From contig NC_020059.1 in the NCBI RefSeq assembly GCF_000330885.1, positions 2,283,001 to 2,347,000 on the forward strand: a DNA stretch of 64,000 nt, in the 5' to 3' direction. The position numbers were made by a program, and so were the translations under genes. Source of the DNA: Rhizobium tropici CIAT 899. GTDB lineage: Bacteria; Pseudomonadota; Alphaproteobacteria; Rhizobiales; Rhizobiaceae. Shown here piece by piece: positions 9,560 to 19,875 of the stretch (positions are counted from its first letter, which is position 1; every line of letters starts with the position of its first letter). The notes beneath the pieces are model-generated. The model did no database searches. It saw only the letters and a program-made list of their open reading frames with translations, and had not been told where the DNA came from.

Positions 9560-9576
9560 GCTAAGCGCGCCTTAGC
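9560..9576. promoter_or_regulatory. GCTAAG inverted repeat upstream of the MHS transporter
   Basis: Perfect 6-bp arms GCTAAG/CTTAGC surround a 5-bp spacer and end 21 bp before the transporter's ATG. A third copy of CTAAG lies at 9541. The placement between promoter and start suits an operator, but no regulator gene is adjacent. Confidence 0.3.
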
Positions 9577-9597
9577 ATCCTCTGAAATGGTGGGAAC

Positions 9598-10929
9598 ATG
9601 ACTGACGCGATATCTCCTTTATCGCCGACCCCCTCGTCATCGAACAATGCTGTTGCGAATTCCCCGGCACGTGTTCTGATCGCGAGCCTCATCGGCACAA
9701 CGATCGAATTTTTCGATTTCTATGTTTATGCAACGGCGGCGGTTATCGTCTTCCCGAAGCTGTTTTTCCCGGCAAGCGACCCAACGTCCGCCACCCTGCA
9801 GTCCTTCGCGACCTTTTCCATCGCCTTCTTCGCGCGCCCGATCGGCGCGATGATCTTCGGCCATTTCGGCGATCGAATCGGCCGCAAGGCGACACTGGTC
9901 GCGGCTCTGATGACCATGGGTCTCTCGACCGTCGTGATCGGCATGCTGCCGACCTATGAGTCGATTGGCGTTCTCGCACCGATTCTGCTGGCGCTTTGCC
10001 GCCTCGGCCAGGGCCTTGGCCTCGGCGGCGAATGGGGCGGCGCCGTCTTGCTTGCGACGGAAAACGCACCGGAGGGCAAGCGCAGCTGGTACGCCATGTT
10101 CCCGCAACTCGGCGCCCCTATCGGCTTCATTCTGTCGGCCGGCCTTTTCCTCATCCTGCGCGAAACCATGGCCGATGCGGATTTCCTCAACTACGGCTGG
10201 CGCGTTCCCTTCCTGATCAGCATCGTGCTGGTGGCAGTCGGTCTTTACGTCCGCCTGAAGATCACCGAAACACCGGAGTTCCAGCGCGCCATTGAGAAGG
10301 AAGAGCGCGTTTCCGTTCCGATCGCGGTCATCTTCCGTTCGCACTTCCGCAGCCTGATCCTCGGCACCATCATCGCGGTGGCGACCTTCGTGCTGTTCTA
10401 TCTGATGACGGCATTCACCCTGAGCTGGGGCACTCGCGCGCCCGGCAACGGTCCGCTTCCGGCCGGCCTCGGCTACTCGCAGGGCCAGTTCCTGGTCGTT
10501 CAGCTCGTCGGCGTCGTCTTCTTTGGCCTGATGATCCCAGTCTCCGGTCTCCTGTCCGACCGCTATTCCCGCCGCCTCGTCCTCATCCTGACGACGATCG
10601 GTATCCTCATCTTCGGCCTGTCCTACTCGTCGCTGCTGACGGCCGGCCTTGCCGGCGCGTTCGCCTGCTCGATCATCGGTCTTGCCCTGATGGGCTTTAC
10701 CTATGGCCCCATCGGCGCGGCGCTGGCGGCACCCTTCCCGACCACGGTGCGCTATACAGGCGCTTCGATGACCTTCAATCTCGGCGGGATCGTCGGCGCG
10801 TCCCTGGCACCTTACATTGCCACATCGCTCGCGACCAATTACGGCCTTGTCTATGTCGGCTACTATCTCGCCGGCGCAGCAGTGCTCTCGCTGATCGGCA
10901 TCCTGCTCTCGGGCAATGACGAAGTCTGA
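9598..10929 (+). CDS. MFS transporter, metabolite:H+ symporter (MHS) family
   Basis: The 443-residue protein has about 12 hydrophobic segments and the hallmarks of the MHS family (ShiA, ProP, KgtP and relatives), which import organic acids, betaines and similar small metabolites with protons. Visible features are FDFYVYATAA in helix 1, the loop 2-3 motif GHFGDRIGRKA near residue 85, the GLGLGGEWGGAVL segment near 140 and the GWRVPFL motif near 200, followed by the RLKITETPEF stretch that is almost diagnostic. The substrate cannot be deduced. It is the only plus-strand gene in the first 25 kb, flanked by murB and aqpZ, each on the other strand; an inverted repeat precedes its start and a strong terminator follows. 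Confidence 0.88.
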   Translation: MTDAISPLSPTPSSSNNAVANSPARVLIASLIGTTIEFFDFYVYATAAVIVFPKLFFPASDPTSATLQSFATFSIAFFARPIGAMIFGHFGDRIGRKATLVAALMTMGLSTVVIGMLPTYESIGVLAPILLALCRLGQGLGLGGEWGGAVLLATENAPEGKRSWYAMFPQLGAPIGFILSAGLFLILRETMADADFLNYGWRVPFLISIVLVAVGLYVRLKITETPEFQRAIEKEERVSVPIAVIFRSHFRSLILGTIIAVATFVLFYLMTAFTLSWGTRAPGNGPLPAGLGYSQGQFLVVQLVGVVFFGLMIPVSGLLSDRYSRRLVLILTTIGILIFGLSYSSLLTAGLAGAFACSIIGLALMGFTYGPIGAALAAPFPTTVRYTGASMTFNLGGIVGASLAPYIATSLATNYGLVYVGYYLAGAAVLSLIGILLSGNDEV

Positions 10930-10950
10930 GAAAACAGGCATAACCAATTG

Positions 10951-10981
10951 AAAAGGCCGGGTGAAAACCCGGCCTTTTTCT
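10951..10981. terminator. bidirectional rho-independent terminator
   Basis: AAAAGGCCGGGT and ACCCGGCCTTTTT form a 12-bp stem with a short GAAA-type loop and A/T tails on both sides. It can end the MHS transporter transcript (plus) and the murG-murC-murB transcript (minus); the murB stop is 40 bp away. Confidence 0.9.
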
Positions 10982-11020
10982 TGAATCATTTATGAAGACG
11001 GCACCGATTACAGTCGGGAC

Positions 11021-11995
11021 CTACTCGGTCGTCACACCCTGGAACGGGCGGACCTCCCGACCCGGCATGAAGTTTCCGAGGCGCTTGATTTCCCACTCCA
11101 GCTTGATGCCGGATTTTTCGAAAACCTCGCGACGCACCTGCTCGCCGAGATATTCCAGATCGTAGCCCGTCGCCTGCTCCATGTTGATCATGAAATTGCA
11201 ATGCAGCGACGACATCTGCGCACCACCGATGACCAGGCCACGGCAACCCGCCTCGTCGATCAGCTTCCAGGCGGAGAAACCGTCCGGATTCTTGAAGGTT
11301 GAGCCGCCGGTCTTCTCGCGTACCGGCTGCACCGTTTCGCGATGAGCGCGCACAGCATCCATCTCGGTGCGAATCTTGGCGCGATCCTCCGGATACCCCT
11401 CGAAGAGGACATGGGTAAAGATCAGATCCTCAGACGCATCGGAATGGCGGTAGCTATAACCCATCTCGGCATTGGTCAGGACATGCTTGTTGCCCTTGCG
11501 GTCGACGGCATGCACTTCGATGACGCGCTCACGGGTTTCGGCACCATTTGCGCCTGCATTCATGCGTGCGGCACCGCCGATGCTCCCGGGAATGCCGTAA
11601 TAGAAATGGAAACCGCCGATGCTGTTATCCATCGCCATGGCTGCGACATGCTTGTCCGGGCAGATCGCACCGGCCAGGATGCGGTTCTCGCCGGCAAGCT
11701 CGACCGAACCGAAGCCCTTGGCCGAAAGCCTGAGGACAACGCCCGGAATGCCGCCATCGCGCACCAATATGTTCGAACCCACGCCGACAACCGTCAGCGG
11801 TACCTCTTCCGGCAATATCTTCAGGAACGTGATGAGATCGTCCGTGTCATGCGGCTGGAACATCAGTTCAGCCAAGCCGCCGGCACGGAACCACGTCACA
11901 CGATCCATCGGAGCGTCCGGCGTCAGCCGTCCCCTGATGTCCTTTACACCGTCGCCGAGCGACGCCAGAAGCTTTTCGCCATCTACTTGTTTCAT
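11021..11995 (-). CDS. murB: UDP-N-acetylenolpyruvoylglucosamine reductase MurB
   Basis: MurB reduces UDP-GlcNAc-enolpyruvate to UDP-MurNAc using FAD and NADPH. The 324 residues fit the short type II MurB found outside the enterobacteria. The FAD-binding motif [15 protein letters not shown] is near residue 70, [18 protein letters not shown] near 132 carries the second flavin loop, and GGSTFKNP near 230 holds the catalytic Ser expected to protonate the intermediate. The ATG overlaps the murC stop by 4 bp. It is the last gene of its run and ends at a bidirectional terminator. Confidence 0.97.
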   Translation of the reverse strand: MKQVDGEKLLASLGDGVKDIRGRLTPDAPMDRVTWFRAGGLAELMFQPHDTDDLITFLKILPEEVPLTVVGVGSNILVRDGGIPGVVLRLSAKGFGSVELAGENRILAGAICPDKHVAAMAMDNSIGGFHFYYGIPGSIGGAARMNAGANGAETRERVIEVHAVDRKGNKHVLTNAEMGYSYRHSDASEDLIFTHVLFEGYPEDRAKIRTEMDAVRAHRETVQPVREKTGGSTFKNPDGFSAWKLIDEAGCRGLVIGGAQMSSLHCNFMINMEQATGYDLEYLGEQVRREVFEKSGIKLEWEIKRLGNFMPGREVRPFQGVTTE

Positions 11996-13407
11996 GCGGA
12001 CTTACCCGAGAGGCCTTCCAATTCCTTTGGCAATGATGCTGCCCAATACGTGATGCTACCAGCCCCCAACAGAACCACAAAATCCCCTGGTTGTGCAATC
12101 TCCGCAACCATGGCGGCAAGATCTTCCTGTGAAGGCAGGTAACGTGCATCGCGATGACCGCTGGCTTTGATGCGCGAAACGAGTGTCTGCGAATCCACCC
12201 CCTCGATCGGCTCTTCGCCGGCGGCATAGACGGGCGCCAGGAAGATGCTGTCGGCATCATTGAAGCAGGCGGCAAATTCCTCGAAGAGGCTCGACAGGCG
12301 CGTATAGCGGTGCGGCTGATGAACGGCGATGATGCGGCCCTTGCAGGCTTCGCGTGCAGCCTTCAGCACTGCCTTGATTTCGACAGGGTGATGGCCGTAA
12401 TCGTCGAAAACCTTGACCCCGTTCCATTCGCCGGTCAGCGTGAAGCGGCGCTTGACGCCGCCGAAGGACGCAAGCCCCTTGGCGATCGCCTCATTGGAAA
12501 TCCCGAGCCGGTTGGCAACAGCAACAGCAGCCGTCGCATTGGAAATATTGTGGCGGCCGGGCATCGGCATGACGAGATCCTTGATCTGGATCACCTTGCC
12601 GGTGCGGCGCCTGCGAATTTCGATATCGAATAGCGAACGCGTACCATCAATCCGCACATTCGAGAAACGCACGTCGGCCTGCGGGTTCTCGCCGTAGGTG
12701 ATCACCTTGCGGTCCTCGATGCGCCCCACAAGCGACTGCACTTCCGGATGGTCGATGCACATGACGCCGAAACCGTAGAACGGTACGTTCTCGACGAACT
12801 GCCGGAAGGCGGCACGGACAGCATCGAAATTGCCGTAATGGTCGAGATGTTCGGGATCGATATTGGTGACGACGGCGACATCAGCCGGCAGCTTCAGGAA
12901 GGTGCCGTCAGATTCATCGGCTTCGACCACCATCCACTCGCCCTCACCCATGCGCGCATTGGTGCCATAGGCGTTGATGATGCCGCCGTTAATGACTGTA
13001 GGATCAAGACCACCGGCCTCCAAAAGCGTCGCCACCAGCGATGTCGTCGTGGTCTTGCCATGCGTGCCACCGATGGCGATGGCGTTGCGGAAGCGCATCA
13101 GCTCCGCGAGCATTTCGGCACGGCGCACGACCGGCAGCAGCTTTTCACGCGCGGCCACGAGCTCGGGATTGCTCTTCTTGATGGCCGTGGATACGACGAC
13201 AACTTCTGCATCGCCGAGGTTCTCAGCCTTGTGACCGATATGGACCGGGATGCCTTTGTCGCGCAGCCGCTGCACGTTGGCACTTTCCGATTGATCGGAA
13301 CCCTGTACGCGATGGCCGAGGTTATGCAGAACCTCGGCGATGCCGCTCATTCCAATGCCACCAATACCGATAAAATGCACAAGGCCGATTGCCTTCGGCA
13401 GCTTCAT
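11992..13407 (-). CDS. murC: UDP-N-acetylmuramate--L-alanine ligase MurC
   Basis: MurC adds L-alanine to UDP-MurNAc with ATP, the first amino-acid step of the cytoplasmic peptidoglycan pathway. The 471-residue protein begins with the UDP-binding Rossmann motif [11 protein letters not shown] (12-22), has the ATP P-loop [10 protein letters not shown] (113-122) and the central-domain EADESDGTF motif with its metal-binding acidic residues, then the C-terminal [10 protein letters not shown] segment typical of MurC. It overlaps murG (upstream) and murB (downstream) by 4 bp each, so the three are translationally coupled. Confidence 0.98.
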   Translation of the reverse strand: MKLPKAIGLVHFIGIGGIGMSGIAEVLHNLGHRVQGSDQSESANVQRLRDKGIPVHIGHKAENLGDAEVVVVSTAIKKSNPELVAAREKLLPVVRRAEMLAELMRFRNAIAIGGTHGKTTTTSLVATLLEAGGLDPTVINGGIINAYGTNARMGEGEWMVVEADESDGTFLKLPADVAVVTNIDPEHLDHYGNFDAVRAAFRQFVENVPFYGFGVMCIDHPEVQSLVGRIEDRKVITYGENPQADVRFSNVRIDGTRSLFDIEIRRRRTGKVIQIKDLVMPMPGRHNISNATAAVAVANRLGISNEAIAKGLASFGGVKRRFTLTGEWNGVKVFDDYGHHPVEIKAVLKAAREACKGRIIAVHQPHRYTRLSSLFEEFAACFNDADSIFLAPVYAAGEEPIEGVDSQTLVSRIKASGHRDARYLPSQEDLAAMVAEIAQPGDFVVLLGAGSITYWAASLPKELEGLSGKSA

Positions 13408-14525
13408 GCGCCTGCCCCCTTGAATTGCTGAATTGAACGTCCCGCGGCAATAGCCTCAACCATGTCGGCAAGCAAGTTTGCCGCATCAGGTTTGCCCGCC
13501 TGCTTGGCTGATGCAGCCATCTTTGCGAGCTTTTCCGGCATGGTCATGGCACCGCGCAGGATGGTGGAAAGTTTCTCCGGCGTCAGTTCCGACTGCACGA
13601 TGACCTTGACGCCGCCGGTTGCCGCGAGCGCAGCCGCATTGGCGGCCTGATCGTGATCCAAGGCATGCGGATAGGGAACCAGGATCGCCGGGCGCCCGAT
13701 GACGGCAAGCTCGGAGACCGTGGAGGCACCGGAGCGGCAGAGAACCAGATGCGCAGCACCGATACGCTCCGCCATGTCGTTGAAGAACGGCGCGACATCG
13801 GCGCCCATCTCAAGCTTTCTCGTGCAGCTGTTGACCGTCTCCATATCCTCAGGGCGCACCTGCTGCGTGATCCGCAGGCGCTTGCGCAGCGACTCCTCAA
13901 GCAGGCTGATAGCTGTCGGCACGGCCTTCGAGAAATATTGCGCGCCCTGGCTGCCGCCGAACACGACGAGGTTAAACGGATCTTCCGGACCAGATGGCAC
14001 ATACGGACGCTTGGCCGCCTCGATGACGGCCGGACGCACGGGATTGCCCGTGGTCACCGTCTTCTCGGCAAACGCGCCGTTTTCCGTAAGGAAGCCGCCG
14101 GCAATCGCACGCACGCGCGTCGCCAGCATCTTGTTGGCGCGACCCATGACGGCATTCTGCTCATGCAGCATGGACGGCACGCCCATACGCGTTGCGGCCA
14201 GAAGCGGCGGAACCGTTGGATAGCCACCGAAGCCGACGACGCAGACGGGCTTGATACGCTGGATCAGCTTGCGCGCTGCGCGCATGCCGGTCCACAGCGT
14301 CCAAAGGGCGCTCGCGACCTTCACAGGGTTCTTCGAACCGATCGTTGCCGAGGGCACGACATGGATCTCATCGGCCGGGAATTTGCCGGCATAGCGTTCG
14401 GCACGGCTGTCGGTGACGAGGTGCACGGAATAGCCGCGCTCCTTCAGCTTGTAGGCCAGCGCTTCGGCCGGAAAAACGTGACCGCCGGTACCGCCGGCGG
14501 CAAGAAGGACAATGCCTTTACTCAT
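13404..14525 (-). CDS. murG: UDP-GlcNAc--lipid I N-acetylglucosaminyltransferase MurG
   Basis: MurG is a peripheral inner-membrane GT28 glycosyltransferase that converts lipid I to lipid II. The 373 residues show the glycine-rich loop [12 protein letters not shown] at 9-20, the second loop [12 protein letters not shown] near 95, a third glycine loop [10 protein letters not shown] near 190, and the nucleotide-binding C-terminal segment [11 protein letters not shown] near 270 with [10 protein letters not shown] after it. GGGAG precedes the ATG by about 7 nt. A 180-bp gap separates it from ftsW, the largest gap within the mraZ-murB run, so a secondary promoter could lie there, though none was clear. 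Confidence 0.97.
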   Translation of the reverse strand: MSKGIVLLAAGGTGGHVFPAEALAYKLKERGYSVHLVTDSRAERYAGKFPADEIHVVPSATIGSKNPVKVASALWTLWTGMRAARKLIQRIKPVCVVGFGGYPTVPPLLAATRMGVPSMLHEQNAVMGRANKMLATRVRAIAGGFLTENGAFAEKTVTTGNPVRPAVIEAAKRPYVPSGPEDPFNLVVFGGSQGAQYFSKAVPTAISLLEESLRKRLRITQQVRPEDMETVNSCTRKLEMGADVAPFFNDMAERIGAAHLVLCRSGASTVSELAVIGRPAILVPYPHALDHDQAANAAALAATGGVKVIVQSELTPEKLSTILRGAMTMPEKLAKMAASAKQAGKPDAANLLADMVEAIAAGRSIQQFKGAGA

Positions 14526-14705
14526 AATTTCGCTCCCGCGAATACCCCACTACTCGGGGCATCTCCCTAATATAGGAAGCCGCACCGACCGCGTCATCGG
14601 CGCGGGCCAAGCCCCCCTCATAGACCGGCGCTTCGGGAAAAGCGACCGGAGAATGAGCGGCAGGCAGGAGATATGAGGAGCAGATGGCCGGTAGTCCCAA
14701 AACGC

Positions 14706-15860
14706 TCACTCCGCCGGCAAACCGTGCGTCACGCGGAACATTGTCCGATCCTGCGCACGCTTTTCCGGCCTGTGACGCGTCAGCGCCAGAATGAAGCCCG
14801 CCGTCACGCAGATCGCGGTCATCGATGAACCGCCGTAAGAAATCAGCGGCAGCGTCATGCCCTTCGCCGGCAGCAGCTGCAGGTTCACACCAATGTTGAT
14901 AATCGACTGGATACCGATCTGCAGCACCAGGCCGGCGACGGCAAAACGGTTGAAGTCGTTCTTCTCCTTGTAGGCATGCGACAGGCCGCGCAGCACGAGG
15001 AAGGCGAAGATCAGCACAAGCACCATGCAGAAGATGGCGCCGAATTCCTCGGCCGCGACCGAGAAGATGAAGTCGGTATGGGCGTCCGGGATGATGCGCT
15101 TGACGGTGCCCTCGCCCGGGCCGACACCGAACCAGGTGCCATGGACAATCGCTTCCTTGGCGGTATCAACCTGAAACGTATCGCCCTCGCCGGTCAGGAA
15201 CTTGTTCACGCGCTGTGCGACGTGATCGAAAACGTAATAAGCGGTGACGAAACCGCCCGCGCCAAGACCGCCAAGCACGATGATCCACAGCCAGGGCATG
15301 CCGGCCATGAAGAACATGCCGCCCCAGACGGCGGTCGTCAGGATGGTCTGGCCAAGGTCAGGCTGGGCGACGAGCAAGGCGACGACAATGCCGAAAAGAA
15401 TGATGGCGAAGAGATTGCCGGGAATCTCCGGCTGGCGCGCATGTTCGGAAAACAGCCAGGCGCAGACGACGACGAAAGCCGGCTTCATGAATTCCGAAGG
15501 CTGAATCGACAGGGCGGCGATATTGACCCAGCGCCGCGAGCCCTTGACTTCGATGCCGAAGAAAAGCGCAAAAAGCATCATCGCCAGTGAGACGATCAGC
15601 AGAATGACTGCCGTTCGTCGCACCTGTCTGGGCGTCATAAAGGAAATGCCGATCATCGCCGCAATCGCCGGGACGAGGAACAGGGCGTGGCGCTTGACGA
15701 AGTGGAACGGCTCAAGCCCGATGCGCTCCGCCACCGCCGGCGAAGCCGCGAAGGACAGCATGAAGCCGATGCCGATCAAGAGGATGAAAAGGGCGAGAAA
15801 CACGCGGTCGATGGTCCAGAACCATTCGGCCAAGGCCCCACGTTCAACGCGGCTTACCAT
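14706..15860 (-). CDS. ftsW: septal peptidoglycan polymerase FtsW
   Basis: FtsW is the SEDS-family glycosyltransferase that polymerises lipid II at the septum together with FtsI. The 384-residue protein has about ten hydrophobic helices. The family motifs are visible: PSEFMKPAFV around residue 120, a stretch beginning QPDLGQT near 166 and the C-terminal LPLISYGGSS motif near 337, all typical of FtsW/RodA. The placement between murD and murG, with only one base between the murD stop and the FtsW ATG, identifies it as FtsW rather than RodA. Confidence 0.96.
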   Translation of the reverse strand: MVSRVERGALAEWFWTIDRVFLALFILLIGIGFMLSFAASPAVAERIGLEPFHFVKRHALFLVPAIAAMIGISFMTPRQVRRTAVILLIVSLAMMLFALFFGIEVKGSRRWVNIAALSIQPSEFMKPAFVVVCAWLFSEHARQPEIPGNLFAIILFGIVVALLVAQPDLGQTILTTAVWGGMFFMAGMPWLWIIVLGGLGAGGFVTAYYVFDHVAQRVNKFLTGEGDTFQVDTAKEAIVHGTWFGVGPGEGTVKRIIPDAHTDFIFSVAAEEFGAIFCMVLVLIFAFLVLRGLSHAYKEKNDFNRFAVAGLVLQIGIQSIINIGVNLQLLPAKGMTLPLISYGGSSMTAICVTAGFILALTRHRPEKRAQDRTMFRVTHGLPAE

Positions 15861-15861
15861 A

Positions 15862-17274
15862 TCATTTGCCTCCAGTTGCTGAACCGATCAGCATGGTGAC
15901 GCCATCGATCGCAGCGACGTGGCTGACGAAGGCGTCGCCCCTGACCTCGAAATTCTTATACTGATCGAAGCTTGCGCAGGCCGGTGACAGCATCACCGCA
16001 GCAGACTCACGTTCGTCCCTGCCAGCGTCCGCGGCAGCATGTGCCACGGCGCGTTCCAGCGTGCCGGAAATTTCATAGGGGACTTGGTCGCCGAGCGTCG
16101 CCGCAAAGGCGGGTGCCGCTTCACCGATCAGATAGGCCTTGGCGACACGCGGAAAGAGCGGCGCCAGGCTGGTGATGCCACCCTCCTTCGGCAGGCCGCC
16201 GGCGATCCAGTAGATATTCTCGTAGCTCGAAAGCGCAGGCGCGGCCGCATCCGCATTGGTCGCCTTGGAATCGTTGACGAAGACGACGCGCCCGCGCTTT
16301 CCAACGGGTTGCATGCGATGCTTGAGCCCTGGGAAGGATTTCAGACCAGCGCGAATTTCCTCCGCGGAAACGCCGACAGAGAGGCAGGCAGCGATTGCCG
16401 CCGCCGCATTCTGTGCGTTATGGCCGCCGCGCAGCGTTTGAATACCGTCGAGATCGGCGATCTCGCTTGCCGCACCGTTCGATGCCTGCAGGATGCGGCT
16501 ACCCTCGGCATAGAGGCCATCCGCCAATGCGTGCCGGCGCGAAATTCGTGTGACCTTGCCGCCAGCTCGCTCGATACGGTCGGCGATCAATGAGGAATGG
16601 CTGTCATCGATGCCGACCACGGCAACGTCGCTGCCCGCGACAAGCCGCTCTTTGATGTCGGCATAATGCTGCATCGTGCCATGCCGATCGAGATGATCGG
16701 GTGTCAGGTTCAAGAGAATGCCCGCCGAAGGATTAAGCGTCGGCGCCAGATCGATCTGATAGGAGGAGCATTCAACAACGTAGAAACGTCCGGCCTTCGG
16801 CGGATCGAGCGTCAGCACCGCCGTACCGATATTGCCGCCGAGCTGTGTGTCGCGGCCGCTCGATTGCAGGATATGAGCGATCAGCGCAGTCGTCGTCGAT
16901 TTGCCGTTCGTCCCGGTGATGGCGATGAACGGACAATCCGGCGCATGCGCGCGCCGCTCCCTGACGAAAAGCTCCACGTCGCCTATGATCTCGACGCCAG
17001 CTGCATGAGCGAGATCGACGGTCCAGTGTGGTTTTGGATGCGTCAGCGGCACGCCGGGCGACAAAACGAAGACCGACAGGCCATTCCAGTCGATCGCCCT
17101 CAGATCGGTGACCGCTATCCCTTCGGCAGCCGCCTTCGCCACGCTGTCCGGATTATCGTCCCAAGCCGTGACATCGGCGCCGCCGGCAACAAGCGCGCGC
17201 GCCGTGGCAAAGCCGGAACCGCCGAGCCCGAAGAGAGCGACCTTCTTTCCGTTCAGCGTGGAGATAGGAATCAT
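15862..17274 (-). CDS. murD: UDP-N-acetylmuramoylalanine--D-glutamate ligase MurD
   Basis: MurD adds D-glutamate to UDP-MurNAc-L-Ala. The 470-residue protein has the N-terminal UDP-binding loop [11 protein letters not shown] (15-25), the ATP P-loop GTNGKST (121-127), the central [12 protein letters not shown] motif with the conserved His, and the C-terminal FVNDSKATN segment. It lies 7 bp after mraY and 1 bp before ftsW, in the standard dcw order. Confidence 0.97.
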   Translation of the reverse strand: MIPISTLNGKKVALFGLGGSGFATARALVAGGADVTAWDDNPDSVAKAAAEGIAVTDLRAIDWNGLSVFVLSPGVPLTHPKPHWTVDLAHAAGVEIIGDVELFVRERRAHAPDCPFIAITGTNGKSTTTALIAHILQSSGRDTQLGGNIGTAVLTLDPPKAGRFYVVECSSYQIDLAPTLNPSAGILLNLTPDHLDRHGTMQHYADIKERLVAGSDVAVVGIDDSHSSLIADRIERAGGKVTRISRRHALADGLYAEGSRILQASNGAASEIADLDGIQTLRGGHNAQNAAAAIAACLSVGVSAEEIRAGLKSFPGLKHRMQPVGKRGRVVFVNDSKATNADAAAPALSSYENIYWIAGGLPKEGGITSLAPLFPRVAKAYLIGEAAPAFAATLGDQVPYEISGTLERAVAHAAADAGRDERESAAVMLSPACASFDQYKNFEVRGDAFVSHVAAIDGVTMLIGSATGGK

Positions 17275-17281
17275 CGACGCC

Positions 17282-18403
17282 TCACCGCAGCTTCAGGGTG
17301 GAGAGGCCGATCATCGCCAGAATGACCGCGACGATCCAGAAACGCACGACGACCTGGCTTTCCGTCCAGCCCTTCTTTTCGAAGTGATGGTGGATGGGTG
17401 CCATCAGGAAGACGCGGCGCTTCGTCATCTTGAAGAAACCGACCTGGATGATGACGGAAAGCGCCTCGAGCACGAAGAGTCCACCGATGATCGCCATGAC
17501 GATCTCGTGCTTGGTGGCGACGGCGACCGAGCCGATCATGCCGCCGAGTGCCAGCGAGCCGGTATCGCCCATGAAGATAGCCGCCGGCGGTGCATTGAAC
17601 CACAGGAAGCCAAGGCCCGCGCCTATGACAGCGCCGAGCACGACGGCGAGTTCGCCCGTACCCGGCACAAAATTGATCGCCAGATAATCGGCAAAGACGA
17701 AATTGCCGGCGAGATAGGAGATGACGCCGAAGGATGCGGCTGCGATCATGACGGGCACGATGGCAAGCCCGTCGAGACCATCGGTCAGATTGACGGCATT
17801 GCCGGCGGCAACGATGACGAAGGCACCGAAAAACACGAAGAACATGCCAAGGTTGAGCAGCAGGCTCTTGAAGAAGGGGAAGGCGACCGACGAGCCGAAG
17901 GTAGAGCCGGCCGGACCGGAGGACAGCGCCGTCGTCATCATGAAATAGACGGCGATCGCGGCAATTACGAATTCGATACCGAGGCGCGCGCGGCCGGAAA
18001 AGCCCTTGTCGCTCTGCTTGGTCACCTTGAGATAGTCGTCATAGAAGCCGATCGCGCCGAAACCGAGCGTCACGAGCAGGGTGGCAACGACATAAACGTT
18101 GGCAAGATCAGCCCAAAGCAGCGACGAGACGACGATGCCGGCCAGAATCATGAGCCCGCCCATCGTCGGAGTGCCGGCCTTCTTGAAATGCGTCTGCGGA
18201 CCGTCGGCGCGGATCGGCTGCCCCTTGCCCTGACGCACGCGCAGGGAGGAGATGATTCGCGGCCCGAAGAGAAAAACGATCAACGCTGACGTGAACAGAG
18301 CACCGCCGGTACGGAACGTGATGTATCTGAACAGATTGAAGAATCTGAAGTGAGTAGTGAAAAAATGAATATGGTCCGACAGTTCGGCAAGCCAGATCAG
18401 CAT
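17282..18403 (-). CDS. mraY: phospho-N-acetylmuramoyl-pentapeptide transferase MraY
   Basis: MraY transfers phospho-MurNAc-pentapeptide from UDP to undecaprenyl phosphate, giving lipid I at the inner membrane. The 373-residue protein has about ten hydrophobic helices. The signature [13 protein letters not shown] is near residue 70, the DDYLK catalytic Asp pair near 120, the [10 protein letters not shown] motif near 205, and the [13 protein letters not shown] histidine motif near 330. It lies 11 bp after murF and 7 bp before murD. Confidence 0.98.
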   Translation of the reverse strand: MLIWLAELSDHIHFFTTHFRFFNLFRYITFRTGGALFTSALIVFLFGPRIISSLRVRQGKGQPIRADGPQTHFKKAGTPTMGGLMILAGIVVSSLLWADLANVYVVATLLVTLGFGAIGFYDDYLKVTKQSDKGFSGRARLGIEFVIAAIAVYFMMTTALSSGPAGSTFGSSVAFPFFKSLLLNLGMFFVFFGAFVIVAAGNAVNLTDGLDGLAIVPVMIAAASFGVISYLAGNFVFADYLAINFVPGTGELAVVLGAVIGAGLGFLWFNAPPAAIFMGDTGSLALGGMIGSVAVATKHEIVMAIIGGLFVLEALSVIIQVGFFKMTKRRVFLMAPIHHHFEKKGWTESQVVVRFWIVAVILAMIGLSTLKLR

Positions 18404-18414
18404 AAGAGCCCTTT

Positions 18415-19875
18415 CTAAAGCCCCTGATGGGTGTGGGGGCCCGTGTCGGAAAATGCGGGAAATTTGTCAAGCAAGCCCGCGATGATCTTTCCGAACCCCA
18501 TTCCCAGCGACGATTTCACCATCAAGACATCGCCGGGGGCGACAGAATTGAGCGCGAATTCCGAGAGCTCCTCAGTCGTCTCGTGATATTCGACATGAAC
18601 ACTTTCCGGCAGCTCATCCCTCAAAGCCGCCATCTCCGGACCTGCCAGCCAGACATGCTCGATGCCGGCCGCAAGCAGCGGCCCCGCAAGGTTGGCATGA
18701 ACGCGCTGGGCATAATCCCCCATTTCCAACATGTCGCCGAGCATGGCGACCCGCCTACCCGGCCGGCCACCGGCTCCCGCATGCGGAGAGGTCGTCGCTA
18801 GCAGCGCGATGGCCGCGCGCATGGAAGCGGGGTTGGCGTTATAACTTTCGTCGATCAGCGTGAAATAGCCGTTGCCGATCGCGCGCTTATGACGTTGGCC
18901 CCTGCCCTTTTCAGGCTGCAGGTCGGCCAGCGCATCGACCGCCTGGTCGAGATCAGCTTCGACGAGCATGACGGCGCCAAGCACGGCGAGTGCATTTTCC
19001 GCGATATGGCGCCCAGGTGCGCCAAGCGCCACCTCCATGGTCTCGCCGCCGATCGTCAGCCAAAGCGTTGAATTCTCTTCAGAAGCATTGAACTCGGCGA
19101 GACGGACATCCGCCTTCGCATGCTGGCCGAAGCTATGGATATGCTCGATACCGGCTGCCATGGCAGCCTTCTCCAGCATCTCGAACTGATCGTTGTCGTG
19201 ATTGAGAATGGCATGGCCACCAGGCACGACACCGTCGAAAATTTCCGCCTTGGCCGCGGCGATCTCACTGATACTATGGAAGTTGCCGAGATGGGCCGGC
19301 GCGATCGTGGTGATGATCGCCACATGCGGCTGCACCATCTTGACCAGCGGCCTGATCTCTTCGGGATGGTTCATGCCGATTTCGAAAACGCCGAAATCGG
19401 TATCCTCGGGCATGCGCGCCAGCGTCAGCGGGACGCCCCAATGATTGTTGAAGGAAGCAACGGAGGCATGCACCTTGCCTGACGGGGTCAGCGCGCGCCG
19501 CAGCATCTCCTTGGTTGTCGTCTTGCCGACCGAACCCGTGACGGCGATGATCTTCGCCTGCGTGCGCTTGCGGGCGGCAATACCGAGCCGCGCAAGCGCC
19601 GCCAAGACGTCATCCACCACAACCTTCGGTACGGTCAGACTGCCCATGGCAGGCAAACGTGCCTCGCTGATGACGATGAAGGCTGCGCCGTTCGCCATAG
19701 CGATATTGGCATAGTCATGACCGTCGACGCGATCCCCTTTGATGGCGAAAAAGGCTTCGCCCGGCTTGATGGAACGACTGTCTATGGAAATGCCTGTAAT
19801 GCCCTCGGGCAGCACTCCGAAAGAGCGGCCGGAGATTGCAGCGATCAGATCCTCAGTTGTCCATAGCCAGCTCAA
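18415..19875 (-). CDS. murF: UDP-MurNAc-tripeptide--D-alanyl-D-alanine ligase MurF
   Basis: MurF adds the D-Ala-D-Ala made by Ddl to complete the UDP-MurNAc-pentapeptide. The 486-residue protein contains the ATP P-loop GSVGKTT (114-120), the [14 protein letters not shown] motif typical of MurF near 140, and the C-terminal [11 protein letters not shown] segment near 318. The ATG overlaps the murE stop by 4 bp. Confidence 0.97.
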   Translation of the reverse strand: MSWLWTTEDLIAAISGRSFGVLPEGITGISIDSRSIKPGEAFFAIKGDRVDGHDYANIAMANGAAFIVISEARLPAMGSLTVPKVVVDDVLAALARLGIAARKRTQAKIIAVTGSVGKTTTKEMLRRALTPSGKVHASVASFNNHWGVPLTLARMPEDTDFGVFEIGMNHPEEIRPLVKMVQPHVAIITTIAPAHLGNFHSISEIAAAKAEIFDGVVPGGHAILNHDNDQFEMLEKAAMAAGIEHIHSFGQHAKADVRLAEFNASEENSTLWLTIGGETMEVALGAPGRHIAENALAVLGAVMLVEADLDQAVDALADLQPEKGRGQRHKRAIGNGYFTLIDESYNANPASMRAAIALLATTSPHAGAGGRPGRRVAMLGDMLEMGDYAQRVHANLAGPLLAAGIEHVWLAGPEMAALRDELPESVHVEYHETTEELSEFALNSVAPGDVLMVKSSLGMGFGKIIAGLLDKFPAFSDTGPHTHQGL

